A DNA stretch of 51,964 bases from Taibaiella sp. (GCA_021740995.1 JAIOYR010000019.1:1-51964), one strand, 5' to 3'. Positions 39,301-47,594 are shown, counted from the stretch's first letter. Program-made: numbers and translations. Notes: generated by a model from the sequence alone, not told the origin.

Positions 39301-39753
39301 CCGATTGACCTGCCAAGGTACTTTAGCCTGAAACATGAGTTCGCAGACGGATGGTTTGCATTTGGCAACGCATTCCCAACCGATAGCGATACACAAATGG
39401 AGATAGTAGTGGATGCTGGCATGTTCCCATTCCTGTCTAACGGCAAGGACATAACGGTGAAACAATGGGAGATCATGCTCAAACCATCCTCGCCACTCTC
39501 CCACACTTATAAACTGGAAGTGGATTATGCAGGATTGACCAGCCCTATGTTGTCAGGTTCATTGAATACAGCTGGCAATTTTGCAACAACCATGACGCTA
39601 ACGCCTGTTGCAGCGATAGCAGCGGGTGGAAGCATTACGTTCAAGCTTAGATTAATCGATCAATCAACATTGCCCGACCCTGAACCAGTAAACATAAGTG
39701 AATTGCTTGATGACATATATATTGTTGCTACTTACAATCTGTCTTTACCATAG
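30310..39753 (+). CDS. Tc toxin (ABC toxin) A component, TcA
   Basis: A 3147-aa pore-forming translocator of the Tc family (3179 aa if started at 30214; the 30310 start MPNTQLIINGKV follows an AT-rich leader and the -7 box). Domains: two transthyretin-like beta modules (~1-210); a helical part; the SpvA/VRP1 signature with Cys697-x-Cys699-x-x-Cys702 ('SYCACEQCLSVYSPAAYFTD') and RRPDLEHIDMTC; the ABC-toxin N-terminal domain (~1590-1735, CMKTSRIKQAISSAQLYVDR); a neuraminidase-like domain (ARTFEEPHKYFYRRMVYGQW); the coiled-coil pore region (~2500-2790); and the C-terminal TcB-binding domain (DPAQLLTLRSSGMCQLI, DYPGHYNRRVKSVS). In known systems TcA pentamers bind cells and inject the TcC toxin. 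No signal peptide. First gene of the toxin operon. Confidence 0.93.
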   Translation: MPNTQLIINGKVQFSPNTLTLEQTRVEIWDNAGTYGLIGTAYTDKAGAFRAYFNSPISDLINNATIVPQYKTFYNNKEVANSPAIQQNITILTLSEGAFDTAVQDFDTQEIASYLTVWGKITAESGVAATFLTVDVYEQEFRSETLLAQAVTDLNGEYSVKVNMRNIGHAAVLDSRGIIVNVTNQNNKLGSSEVVYLDGTDQLQVNLTLDTQNYTPAPVFDTLINKITYVINGTTFSDFAENVDFDNTPVAPDDTIGLPLDKEYLSRGYGNGNGELDYVARAAGCSLLDVQQITRSVQFAQMCDVAHDMMYALTTTREVSANPATVMLEDEMRTTIAQAIENNTISDKTSQEIDDFVTGVVDFQIAATKNILITEEQYTIGTVLNSIFGGQNPEADTTQFLQLYGVKQNDIDIFWDEYFTLAPTKAELANRGLQLATLTGFQPEMIASLMTDTAQGVYTISEWSQTYWFDYISDVSTQAQKLCVPQAIIGDLTDETEIKTLYAKKLRSLAQDKFPLTGFKVLLQDQQSGPQLIPDAGVRQQAVTFITNNPLFDLRINNVYDINTDNPNVNMTGIQDVEDVQQAMAPIQRMFRLVGGNPDASAKLIIDSLHTYAAISAVPSDDFAISYASLLGSRDAAYAAHAKGTMLAATAMGTFTGMYQSSAQQQIGVFAWPHSSNPPVVHVDPNIKNLFGSTSYCACEQCLSVYSPAAYFTDIMNFLKAGLPGVTPNVYSELIRRRPDLEHIDMTCKNTNTLVPYIDLVIELLEGIILKRFSQPSVAVPPSYQTSGTALELAAHPEHVYKQASTVGGVYTWQYLDFPDYVKAYDPLSYGSNNKNLSNVVYPFNLPFSLPAAETRTYLGYLGYTRYEMMRLFQPYYLPTAISDFDLYSELLGLTAEESKIVSDTHSLSANTWLFYGFTSSAVTNFIDPADMSAPLISGLWSDLLGGRMDILIQQLQVTYKEFLQFLTSDFLNKRVSGTRLITVTSTDPARPDTCDLSKLKLVFAPPATPAVFFNKLHRFIRLWRTGKMSVADWDKIFTSLLVTSLNTTEFNLIGRVLQFAEKLRMRPTELAGWWYYMDIHQYVDYASELQSKQPSVYDMLYRNRAVLNLPLPEFHDLGGLDPTSIPPGDLPPYYNGFTAAIAAANNIRETDLLLILTYMGITDMFTHAVTLDELSAIYSFSTLCRKTGYQVSDMLKVLFLLDIDIELPVSSQTDISARLDNLGSILTAIDAINSSSLTLAEIDYLVENFDEQGPSAPAPLNIQAFFEKLRNELQKFPVYTGTIPPVGAEETTAYNKLVNIIYQSFSKEFNVPSEWVATSMQLSDISYLISSLFVTSTVPLTPQEPTVSIYVYPMYKLAYKMAFITAKFRLNTPEFQYLYTQPTTVGFNFANLPVAGLEPQPTVGSLFRGLLQLSRWINVRDRLSLIEDQFVQLLKAAIDEAGDVNVSMAAWQGIINRDQWGNMLIDLIGDPTLIVASTPAGLLNARFPEDFVPSTPASISKLWGMIALMAGCLRTGLKPVTLQATLMQGLIMADSHQVILAAKGKQTEEEWAAIAKPLRDTLRKQQRDALVGFVVARPDPANLLNVQKWRNENDLYAFLLIDVEMESCMKTSRIKQAISSAQLYVDRVLLGLEYRNGNTANRTTMPPKMKYQWEQWRSWYRIWEANRKVFLYPENWIEPELRDDKSVFFNEMEDKLFQSDVTDSRAEDALFDYLRKLQEVAKLEPMAVCNTKDPITAKIITHVVARTFEEPHKYFYRRMVYGQWTPWEPLNIEVKGNHLTMIVWRNQLYLFWLTMREKQVPGRASIVNYVMANNGFSKSKWFYHDLGKPNSDTSVNEASPMYIKQIEITVNWSEYKDGQWQEQQIGKEKMTLDLNPIINEYYKKMFPADGPSGTAVSGLPFTGDALKYYNYLTKNRSLNVAELVMSKLSVHSSTEAGDGSVIFLFIQMTNEFSSGIGEYGDNMHTFVFSKDRGVQVWNSWFGGRYNAPSRTAYRNNKFINYYPKQSDGSFNEILWANNLGPTPVTPYCYPAEANYGTLNLPMRYSGYQILLKSPNGQYNVFGYSDTIRNMRYVLQKGFFYHDDKNTFFAQPVQISGAGGALSLAAAAETAAAYYYSGIKYSSFYAGTISLTGVYSTQQFYFQSFFHGRVNDFMSKLNSGGVSGFLDISTQDQNDILNFPSYSPTSIVYGSRVPTNKVDFAFDSAYGGYNWELFFHMPLLIAKRLSDNQQYEDARKWYHYIFDPTCNVDANGSISHSKQRFWRFRPFYDAAGAAISSVDDLLAQIHSGNAAALDQLYTWMDNPFKPHVIARMRILAYMKNVVMCYMDNLIAWADQLYRQDTLESINKATNLYIVVANILGERPQEVPKRLTTGPRTFSELAAAGLDAFSNAMVGVENYIDPNSGPLFVTGTGGGPVKGDTPPLIKLFYYCLPNNPKLLAYWDIIASRLFNIRNCRNINGQVRELPLFDAPIDPALLVRAAAAGIDASSVLDDLSTPPMPYRFTVMLQKANELCNDVKAFGAALLSALEKKDAEELALLRSGHEIAVLESMKRMKQVAIEEASANIEALVKSKDVAQLRLTYYSTRVYKNAREIEHLALLDQAQRHQNAASILNAVASVVAIIPEFNAQVPMSIGPSFGGRELSAVFSALSTIQSMKASIKNNQASKAVTEAGYERRRDDWQFQAESAAKEIIQIEKQIIAAQIRKNMAERDLATQELQITNAKAVDEYMHEKYTNMELYSWMVGQISSSYFQSYQFAYDVAKRAEKNLNFEVPWVSTPGTGFIRFGYWDSLKKGLLSGEKMQYDLRKMEMAYLEANTRELELTKHFSLAMEDPAQLLTLRSSGMCQLICTQDMFDLDYPGHYNRRVKSVSISIPCVAGPYTTIAATLTQSAATIEDAAGTITAGFTSPSIVALSGAQNDSGMFELNLKDERYLPFEGSGALCTWYLSLMDEEILRQFDYDTISDVIIHVKYTAAYSDTKRTTRTAELRDAVIGDGVTPIDLPRYFSLKHEFADGWFAFGNAFPTDSDTQMEIVVDAGMFPFLSNGKDITVKQWEIMLKPSSPLSHTYKLEVDYAGLTSPMLSGSLNTAGNFATTMTLTPVAAIAAGGSITFKLRLIDQSTLPDPEPVNISELLDDIYIVATYNLSLP

Positions 39754-39801
39754 TCAGGTAAAATGGTAAGCGTTATTTATTTGCAACTAAAAATGTGAGT
39801 C

Positions 39802-42800
39802 ATGAGCAATATTCCGGATCCTAAGCAAGATCAGGCCAACGCTGGTGGTGGTGACCACCAGCAAGGCCACCCATTAGATAGATATACCGTATCTCCGAAG
39901 GGTGATGATAACGACGATAAAAGCCCTTACTACAAGCCGTCTGCCCCAGTCATTTCAATGCCCAAGGGTGGGGGTGCGCTAAAGGGTATAGATGAGAAGT
40001 TCGAGGTGAACGCTGTGAACGGCACCTCTTCGCTCAGCGTACCGTTGCCGCTCACGCCCGGCAGAGGTGGGTTCAACCCGTCTCTAAGCCTGAGTTACAA
40101 CTCAGGTTCGGGCAACAGTGAGTTTGGTCTGGGCTGGTCACTGGGCTTGCCTGCTATCCAGCGAAAGACAGACAAGAAGCTGCCCATGTATAACGATGCG
40201 GATGAAAGCGACGTTTTCGTTATGGCGGGAGCTGAAGATCTTGTACCGTTGATGTATGAAGACAGCGGTGTTTGGTTGAGAGATACTTTTAACAGCGGCG
40301 ACTATAGTATTAAGCGATATCGTCCCCGTATAGAAGGGCTATGGGCACGTATTGAGCATATAACAAAAATTGGCACAACAGGTAGCTGGTGGAAAGTGAC
40401 AACTAAAGAAAATGTCGTTACTTTTTATGGTCTCACGCCAGAGGCTCGATTGAGCGACCCTGCCGACAGCAGGCGTATCTTCCGCTGGCTGCCTCAGGTG
40501 AGCTATGACAACAAGGGCAATGTTACCGTTTACGGTTATGTTGCCGAGAACCTTATCAATGTAAAAGAAAGTCCGCACGAACATAACCGACTGAACGGTT
40601 ATGCTCCGCTTGCCAATACTTACTTGAAAAGAGTTCAATACTGTAACCGCACCCATTGGCAGCCGGCTACGCCTGACACCTATGATATAAGCGCAGAGCT
40701 ACCGGCTACGTCAGACTTTTTGATGGAGGCGGTACTGGATTATGGTGATCACAATGGCGATACACCTACCCCAACCCCGTCCGGCTTATGGCCACTGCGC
40801 AAAGACCCTTTCTCTGACTTACATGCGGGTTTTGAGATACGTACCTACCGCAGATGCCAGCGTGTGCTGATGTTCCACTATTTTGATGAGTTGGATGGCG
40901 GCAACCCTGTATTGGTACGATCTCTTGACCTTACTTACAGGCCAGATACTACCGCTTTCCTTGAAGCCGACTTTATTACGGCTATTGGGCAAACTGGCTA
41001 TATGCTTAAACCCGGTGGTGGCTACTACAGCAAGTCCCTGCCGTCAATCACAATGGACTACCAGCCGCTGGTTTGGGATCATACCGTTCATAATGTAAGC
41101 CCCGGCGATAGCAAAAACGCACCACAGGGGCTTACTGGCCCCTACCAGTGGATAGACCTATGGGGAGAAGGGCTGCCGGGTATCCTTACCGAACAGGGGC
41201 ATGGCTGGTTCTACAAGCGAAACCTTGGTGACGGTCATTTTACACCTGCTCTTACGGTAGCCCCTAAGCCTTCATTACAAGGGCTGGGGAGTAACCTCCA
41301 ATGGCAAGACCTGGACGCTGATGGTCGCAGGCAGGTAGTGAGTATGGAAGGTCCGCTACAGGGGTTCTATGAGCTGGACGATGATCAGCAATGGCAGTCG
41401 TTCCGGGCGTTCAAACATAAGATCAACATTGACTGGAAAAGCCCTTATACCCGAATGCTAGACCTCGACGGCGATGGCCGTGCCGATGTGCTGATTACCG
41501 AGGATCGGGTGTGGAAATGGTATGAGAACGAGGGTAAGGAGGGATATATGGAAGGGGGCTATTTTTCTACAGGCTTTGATGAGGAAAAGGCTCCACGGCT
41601 GTTGCATAACGATATGGTGCAGACCATATTCCTTGCGGACATGAACGGAGATGGCCTTACAGACATAGTGCGTATCAAGAACAGGGAGGTATGTTACTGG
41701 CCTAATAAAGGATATGGCCGCTTTGGGGCCAAGGTGCTCATGAGCAATGCACCACTCTTTGACAGGCCAGACATTTTTAATCCCATGTACATCACTTTGG
41801 CAGATGTAAGCGGAACAGGTGCGCCCGACCTAATATATCTGGGCAAAAATAGCTGTCGGGTATGGATCAACCAGTCGGGTAATGCGTTCAGCGAAGCGTA
41901 TGATATAGTTCCTCTGCCAGGCATAGACCCGCAAAGCAAGGTGATGGTAGCTGATTTTCTGGGCAATGGCACAGCCTGTATTGTATGGAGTTCTCCTTTG
42001 CCACAGTATGCCACTGCGCCGATGCGCTATGTTGACCTGATGGGTGGCAAAAAGCCATTTCTGATGACCACCTACCGTAACGGCATGGGCAAAAGCGTGA
42101 CGGTACAGTATAAACAGTCTACGAAATACTATCTAGAAGACAGGCTGGCAGGAAAGGAATGGGCAACAAAACTACCATTCCCGGTACATTGTGTGGAAAA
42201 GATCACCACCGCAGATTCGGTAAGCGAAACTCAATACACACAGCTGTTCAGCTATCACCATGGCTATTATGACCACGAGGAGCGGGAATTTCGTGGTTTT
42301 GGCAGGGTGGAAACCATAGACACGGATAAGGCAGTCATTGATGAGACTACATCCCTCAACCAGTACCCTGTACTTACCAAAACATGGTATCATACGGGTG
42401 CATGGATGCGGGACAGAACGCTCCATGAGGCTTTTGAGACCGAGTATTACCCGACCACATGGGCAGAGCTGCCAAAGGCACCATGGCTGGAAGACCCGCT
42501 CAACCCACAAGAGCAGCGGGAAGCCTTCAGAGCGTTAAAGGGGCAGCCGCTACGGCAAGAGGTATATGGCATGGACGGTTCATCGCTGGCTGGAGTGCCT
42601 TACAGCGTCACGACCAATGCCTATGCAGTTAAGAAAATACAGCCGTTATTAGACAACAGATACGCCAGCTTTATCAGCTACCAGCGGGAAAGTTTATCTT
42701 GGAGTGCAGAGCGGAACGTGGCAGACCCGAGAGTGGCGCATCAGCTTACTCTGGAAGTAGATGCGCTGGGTAATGTGCTGCGCTCGGCAACCATAGCTTA

Positions 42801-45800
42801 CCCAAGGGTGAGCATCCCCGTAGGTACACCTGCTAAAGTGGCTGAGATACAGCAGAAAATGCTGGCTACCTATACCGTTAATCATTATACCAATGATGTA
42901 ACCACAGGTGGCTACCACCTGCGTGTAGCGTATGAGGCGATCACTTATGAGTTGACAGGCATATCCACGACAGACCCTTTATGGACATGTGAAGCATTAA
43001 ATACAGCTATTGCTGGTGCAACCGAGATAGCCTATACAGATACACCTTCACCAGTTACAGCCGAGATTCGGACTATTAACCATACCCGTACACTTTTCGA
43101 AGACAACAATTGTTCTGGACCGTTGGCTTTAGGTACAATTGCTTCGCTTGCATTGCCTTATACGCAATACACGCTGGCGTTTACCGATGGTATACTTACT
43201 CACGCTGATTATTATGACGGGCGGGTGACAGGAGCCATGCTAAGTGTCGGTGGCTACCTGCGTGAGGACACTATCCCGGGTTTTGGCAGCATCGATATGA
43301 CAAAATGGTGGCTGCCGGGCGGCACCCAAGACACTGACACCACACATTTTTACACGCAGGCCGCATTTTATGACCCATGGGGCAATGCTACAACCATAAC
43401 CTACTGGAATAACAGCGGAACCAATTACTACCTGCTGCCCCACACCACTACCGATGCCGTAGGCAATGTAACTTCGGTCAATGCCTACAACTGGTACAAC
43501 CTTCAGCCCACTCGCATCACAGATATTAACAATAATGAAGGGCATACATTATATGATGCATTAGGTATGCCGGTGGCTGCCGCCGTGATGGAAAAGGATG
43601 GCAGCAGCATAGGAGACACACTGGCAGGTATTGATCCTGATGATGTTACCGATTTAGCTAATCAAGTAGCGTTCTTTACCGATCCTGAGAGCGTGGCGGC
43701 CGACTTACTGAAGGGAGCCACATGGCGTTGCGTGTACGACCTTTATGCCAGCCCGGTAGCTGTAGGCATGATCGCCCGTGAGCGGCACTTCAGCGAGCTG
43801 GCGGTAAGCCCAATGCTGGTGAACCTCACCTATACGGACGGTATGGGGCGAATTGCCATGAAAAAAGTACAAGCAGCACCAGCCGAAGGTAGCACGGATG
43901 TGCGCTGGATAGGCAGCGGCAAGGTAATATACAACAATAAGGGCAAGGAGGTAATGCAATATGAGCCTTACTTTACCGATACACCATTGTTCGATCTTGC
44001 TGAATATGCCGCTACACATGGCGTAAGCCCCCGGCTGCACTACGATGCCTTAGGCCGCGTTTTCCGCACAGATATGCCGGATGGCACTTTTGCCAAGACC
44101 GAATGGGATGCTTGGCTTCAAAAGAACTATGATGCTAATGATACGGTGGATAATAGCAATTGGTATGCCGCTGCAATAATAGGCACAGCCGAGGAGCAGG
44201 ATGCCGCCGCCAAAGCACATGAACACTACAATACGCCCACTATAAGCCACCTAGACACACTGGGTAGGGAGTTCTTTACTGTACTTCATGACCGTTACCC
44301 CGACCCCACCACATGGACAGACCACTTCTATGAAAGCTATGTAGAGCTTGACATTACTGGTAACCGTATTGCAATATACGATGCTCGAGGATTAATGCCG
44401 CAAGGCTATAGCTATACCCAGTTAAACAGCATAGTGCGTCAAGTGAGTATGGATAGCGGTACACAGCATATGCTGGTAGATGCCTCAGGTCAGCCCTTGT
44501 ATCGCTGGGATGCCGATAATAGGAAATTTAGGTACACTTACGATGTATTGAGAAGGCAGCTTATAAAAGAAGTAACACCCTCGGGTGGCAGCGCAAAAGT
44601 GTTGGAAGTAACACAATATGGAGAAGGGGTGACAGATGATACCCTACACAATTTGAGAGGGCATATGTATAAAGTGTATGACGGTGCAGGCTTGCAAACT
44701 ATACATGACTATGACTTTAAGAAAAAGCCACTCAACGCCATTCGCAAATATACCACCCACCATACCACCCACCCAGACTGGACAACCATTGCTAGTGTTG
44801 CCATGGAAACGGAGGAATATACCACCGCAACTAAATATGATGCCCTTGAAAGGCTACTTACAGTAACAACACCTGACACAGGAGTTACCAGCTATGAGTA
44901 TGAAAGATCAGGTATGTTATTTAAGGTGCGGGTAGATGATGTACATAGCCTTGATACCGATATTGTAAACGAAATATATTATAATTCTAAAGGGCAACGG
45001 CTAAAGACAAAGTACGAGAACGGTGCTACAACGACCTATGAATATGATGTTAAAACTTACCGAGTAACACGCATAAGAACTACAAGAAGTAGCGACAGTG
45101 CTGTACTACAAGACTTACTGTATTGGTATGACCCTGTAGGTAATATTACCCTACAGAAGGACGATGCACAACAAAGTGTATTCTACGACAACACTGTAGC
45201 CGACCCTAAGAATGACTATACCTATGATGCGCTATACCGCCTTATAAAATGCGAAGGGCGCGAACACGCAGGTAGCAATGCGGCTGTAAGCTATAATGAT
45301 AGTACCCGAATAGGAAAGAACCCGTTACCTACCGATGCAAGTGCCATGCGTCGCTATGCCCAATACTACAAGTATGATAGTGTAGGAAATATGCTGCAAA
45401 TGAAGCACACCACTACTGGTGGTACTGGCAACTGGACGCGCAACTTTGATGTAGCTACCACCAGCAATAAACTACTGCAAAGCAGCATAGGCAGCAACGG
45501 CACAGGCACAGAAAGCTACACCTACGATGCTCGTGGCAACATGATGGATGGCATGAACCACCTGCTATCAATGGAGTACAACCACCTCAATAGGCTAGAG
45601 AAGGTAGAACTGACAGCCACCACCACGGCCTACTACCAGTATGACAGCAACGGACAGCGAGTGCGCAAAGTACTGCAAAACACCACCGCCAGCCAAAACC
45701 ATATAAGAAAGTATATAGGCGGCTGGGAGGTTTACCAAAAGATTGATGCTAGCACAAATACTGTAATTTGGGAACGTGAGACGCTGCATATATATGATCA

Positions 45801-46935
45801 GGATAAACGGATAGCCCTAATAGACACCCCTACTTTCGATACGCTGAGCACTGGCGAAGTGCAATTATTAAGGTATCAGTACAGCAATAATATTAGTACA
45901 GCATCGTTAGAGCTGGATGACAATGCGGCAGTCATTACTTATGAAGAGTACTACCCCTACGGTAATACCAGCTACCAAGGCGGCAGAAATGCAGCAGAAT
46001 GCTCTTTGAAAAGATATAGATACACTGGTAAGGAGCGAGACGAAGAAACGGGCTTGAATTATCATGGTGCACGTTATTACGCATTATGGTTAGCACGATG
46101 GATATCTAACGATCCGATGGAAAGTAAATTTGCACCTCAACCCCCAAATACATATTGCAGGAACAATCCAATTGTTCGACACGATCCAAATGGTGCTGAG
46201 GATGAAAAAAGTGAGAATCGCAATGCGAAACGGCAGGTAAAAGCAGAAGCAAATGGAAATGGCTGGAATGGCACTAAACTGGGTAATATTGCTAGAGATT
46301 GGTTGCCTGGATTAGTTGCCTCACTAGTAGGGGGAATTATAGATTTTGTTGCAGGGATAGGAACAATTTTGATTGGAGCGCTTACTTTAAATGAAACTAA
46401 AATTAAAAAGGGGATGCATCTTGCTGTAGGCGGACTCTTAAGTACCGTTGGATTGAAAGAAGCTTTTACAGAAAAGTGGGTTCCAGGTCCTACAGGAGGC
46501 AAGCTACCTGATAGTTTAAGTAATGATTTAGAAGAGGTAGAGCAGAATGTCCCTAAAGATGCTTACAAAAATGGCATGCACGCTTGGCATGCAGGAAGTA
46601 ATGCCGCTTTGGCAAATAAATTGGGACCTGTCGGATCTATATTTGTATTTCTCGGAGGCATTTTCCATGAATCTCCACTTGATTGGGGTTCGTTTAAGGC
46701 TGAACAACATTTTCAAGGAACTGTAAATCATATTTTAGATTCTATAACAGATATCATTGCAAATGTATTTGGCATTATTCTTGGTCTTCTATTGCCAAAA
46801 AAGTTAGCAACAAAACTCGCTATAAAGTTAGGTAATCACATACCCGGTCCTGGAGATCCAGACCCCGCATTTGGGGGAGATGGTGCATACAGAGGTAATC
46901 CTACAAAAGCATGGGGTCAATACCCTCGTTTATAA
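39802..46935 (+). CDS. Tc toxin TcB-TcC fusion with Rhs core and variable C-terminal toxin
   Basis: A 2377-aa protein that unites TcB and TcC. SpvB domain at ~55-340 (PVISMPKGGGALKGIDEKFE, NPSLSLSYNSGSGNSEFGLG); FG-GAP-like repeats (DLDGDGRADVL, DMNGDGLTDIVRI); TcdB middle domains; many Rhs/YD repeats; then the core end 'GLNYHGARYYALWLARWISN' (~2083) and 'NNPIVRHDPNG' (~2125), where TcC proteins self-cleave. In known Tc complexes this part forms a cocoon enclosing the toxic tail. The last ~245 residues are unrelated and more AT-rich in codons: hydrophobic segments (LVGGIIDFVAGIGTILIGAL), a His-rich 'NGMHAWHAGSNAALANKLG', 'GGIFHESPLDWG' and 'GTVNHILDSITDIIANVFG'. It lies 48 bases after TcA. 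Confidence 0.93.
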   Translation: MSNIPDPKQDQANAGGGDHQQGHPLDRYTVSPKGDDNDDKSPYYKPSAPVISMPKGGGALKGIDEKFEVNAVNGTSSLSVPLPLTPGRGGFNPSLSLSYNSGSGNSEFGLGWSLGLPAIQRKTDKKLPMYNDADESDVFVMAGAEDLVPLMYEDSGVWLRDTFNSGDYSIKRYRPRIEGLWARIEHITKIGTTGSWWKVTTKENVVTFYGLTPEARLSDPADSRRIFRWLPQVSYDNKGNVTVYGYVAENLINVKESPHEHNRLNGYAPLANTYLKRVQYCNRTHWQPATPDTYDISAELPATSDFLMEAVLDYGDHNGDTPTPTPSGLWPLRKDPFSDLHAGFEIRTYRRCQRVLMFHYFDELDGGNPVLVRSLDLTYRPDTTAFLEADFITAIGQTGYMLKPGGGYYSKSLPSITMDYQPLVWDHTVHNVSPGDSKNAPQGLTGPYQWIDLWGEGLPGILTEQGHGWFYKRNLGDGHFTPALTVAPKPSLQGLGSNLQWQDLDADGRRQVVSMEGPLQGFYELDDDQQWQSFRAFKHKINIDWKSPYTRMLDLDGDGRADVLITEDRVWKWYENEGKEGYMEGGYFSTGFDEEKAPRLLHNDMVQTIFLADMNGDGLTDIVRIKNREVCYWPNKGYGRFGAKVLMSNAPLFDRPDIFNPMYITLADVSGTGAPDLIYLGKNSCRVWINQSGNAFSEAYDIVPLPGIDPQSKVMVADFLGNGTACIVWSSPLPQYATAPMRYVDLMGGKKPFLMTTYRNGMGKSVTVQYKQSTKYYLEDRLAGKEWATKLPFPVHCVEKITTADSVSETQYTQLFSYHHGYYDHEEREFRGFGRVETIDTDKAVIDETTSLNQYPVLTKTWYHTGAWMRDRTLHEAFETEYYPTTWAELPKAPWLEDPLNPQEQREAFRALKGQPLRQEVYGMDGSSLAGVPYSVTTNAYAVKKIQPLLDNRYASFISYQRESLSWSAERNVADPRVAHQLTLEVDALGNVLRSATIAYPRVSIPVGTPAKVAEIQQKMLATYTVNHYTNDVTTGGYHLRVAYEAITYELTGISTTDPLWTCEALNTAIAGATEIAYTDTPSPVTAEIRTINHTRTLFEDNNCSGPLALGTIASLALPYTQYTLAFTDGILTHADYYDGRVTGAMLSVGGYLREDTIPGFGSIDMTKWWLPGGTQDTDTTHFYTQAAFYDPWGNATTITYWNNSGTNYYLLPHTTTDAVGNVTSVNAYNWYNLQPTRITDINNNEGHTLYDALGMPVAAAVMEKDGSSIGDTLAGIDPDDVTDLANQVAFFTDPESVAADLLKGATWRCVYDLYASPVAVGMIARERHFSELAVSPMLVNLTYTDGMGRIAMKKVQAAPAEGSTDVRWIGSGKVIYNNKGKEVMQYEPYFTDTPLFDLAEYAATHGVSPRLHYDALGRVFRTDMPDGTFAKTEWDAWLQKNYDANDTVDNSNWYAAAIIGTAEEQDAAAKAHEHYNTPTISHLDTLGREFFTVLHDRYPDPTTWTDHFYESYVELDITGNRIAIYDARGLMPQGYSYTQLNSIVRQVSMDSGTQHMLVDASGQPLYRWDADNRKFRYTYDVLRRQLIKEVTPSGGSAKVLEVTQYGEGVTDDTLHNLRGHMYKVYDGAGLQTIHDYDFKKKPLNAIRKYTTHHTTHPDWTTIASVAMETEEYTTATKYDALERLLTVTTPDTGVTSYEYERSGMLFKVRVDDVHSLDTDIVNEIYYNSKGQRLKTKYENGATTTYEYDVKTYRVTRIRTTRSSDSAVLQDLLYWYDPVGNITLQKDDAQQSVFYDNTVADPKNDYTYDALYRLIKCEGREHAGSNAAVSYNDSTRIGKNPLPTDASAMRRYAQYYKYDSVGNMLQMKHTTTGGTGNWTRNFDVATTSNKLLQSSIGSNGTGTESYTYDARGNMMDGMNHLLSMEYNHLNRLEKVELTATTTAYYQYDSNGQRVRKVLQNTTASQNHIRKYIGGWEVYQKIDASTNTVIWERETLHIYDQDKRIALIDTPTFDTLSTGEVQLLRYQYSNNISTASLELDDNAAVITYEEYYPYGNTSYQGGRNAAECSLKRYRYTGKERDEETGLNYHGARYYALWLARWISNDPMESKFAPQPPNTYCRNNPIVRHDPNGAEDEKSENRNAKRQVKAEANGNGWNGTKLGNIARDWLPGLVASLVGGIIDFVAGIGTILIGALTLNETKIKKGMHLAVGGLLSTVGLKEAFTEKWVPGPTGGKLPDSLSNDLEEVEQNVPKDAYKNGMHAWHAGSNAALANKLGPVGSIFVFLGGIFHESPLDWGSFKAEQHFQGTVNHILDSITDIIANVFGIILGLLLPKKLATKLAIKLGNHIPGPGDPDPAFGGDGAYRGNPTKAWGQYPRL
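45061..46115 (+). repeat. Rhs core end, copy 1 of a 1.05-kb direct repeat
   Basis: This part of the TcB-TcC gene recurs at 47595-48645. Alignable offsets are 2534 at the start and 2530 at the end, meaning a net 4-base deletion in the second copy. Identity stops just after the conserved 'ARWxxxDP' codons, at the core-tip junction. Confidence 0.85.
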
Positions 46936-46956
46936 CATAAACACAAATACATAGTT

Positions 46957-47337
46957 ATGAAATTACTTGTTGTATTATTTTCATTCATATTGATAACATC
47001 AAAAAATAAATGTATGAACAAAGCTGGATCGTCTTTGAAAGATATTGAATTTACAATAAATCCATATATATCACATGTAGGTGGAGAGTACTATTTGGTT
47101 TATCAAATTAACGCGCAGACCACAAAGCCTTTTGTCCTTGTTCGCATCTTATATAATGGGAAACACGATGGGAAAGCTTTTTATTATTTTAGTGCTCCTA
47201 TTAGCCATAAAGAATTTGGACAGATTATTAAAAGAAATTTGAAAGAGGACAATTTTGTGGAATATGCTAAAAAAGATGAAGTTTATTGGCTAAACAAAGA
47301 CAATTCAGTAGTTAAGCTAATAATTGTTAAAGAATAA
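46957..47337 (+). CDS. Putative immunity protein for the TcC C-terminal toxin
   Basis: A 126-aa protein 21 bases downstream of the toxin gene. A hydrophobic N-terminus (MKLLVVLFSFILITSKNKC) suggests export, possibly as an atypical lipoprotein. The remainder looks like a small alpha/beta fold (DIEFTINPYISHVGGEYYLV, 'QTTKPFVLVRILYNGKHDG', 'NSVVKLIIVKE'). Its codons are AT-rich like the toxin tip and unlike the Rhs core. Position directly behind an Rhs C-terminal toxin, before an orphan tip, is the classical place of the cognate immunity gene. Assignment is by context only; I recognise no family. Confidence 0.65.
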   Translation: MKLLVVLFSFILITSKNKCMNKAGSSLKDIEFTINPYISHVGGEYYLVYQINAQTTKPFVLVRILYNGKHDGKAFYYFSAPISHKEFGQIIKRNLKEDNFVEYAKKDEVYWLNKDNSVVKLIIVKE

Positions 47338-47594
47338 TTTACTTAAACATTACATTTTCTACTACTTTCATATTCATATAATTAATAATTATTATTTTTT
47401 ATTAATATTTTTTATACGTATTCACTGAAATGTGTAAACTACGAAAAGAGGTAGTGTATCAGATTTGTTGGTTACGCAGTTTTACAAGTATAATTAATTC
47501 ATTTTCAATCACTACTATTAAAAGTACCAGAATTTCATGGGGTGGGCATATGCTCACCCTAACTTATTCTGAGGTAAAAACGCCCCACTCACAT
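47338..47594 (+). other. AT-rich spacer between immunity gene and orphan Rhs copy
   Basis: About 257 bases rich in A/T runs (around 47385-47420). No gene or strong hairpin is evident. Core homology begins at about 47595. Confidence 0.5.
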
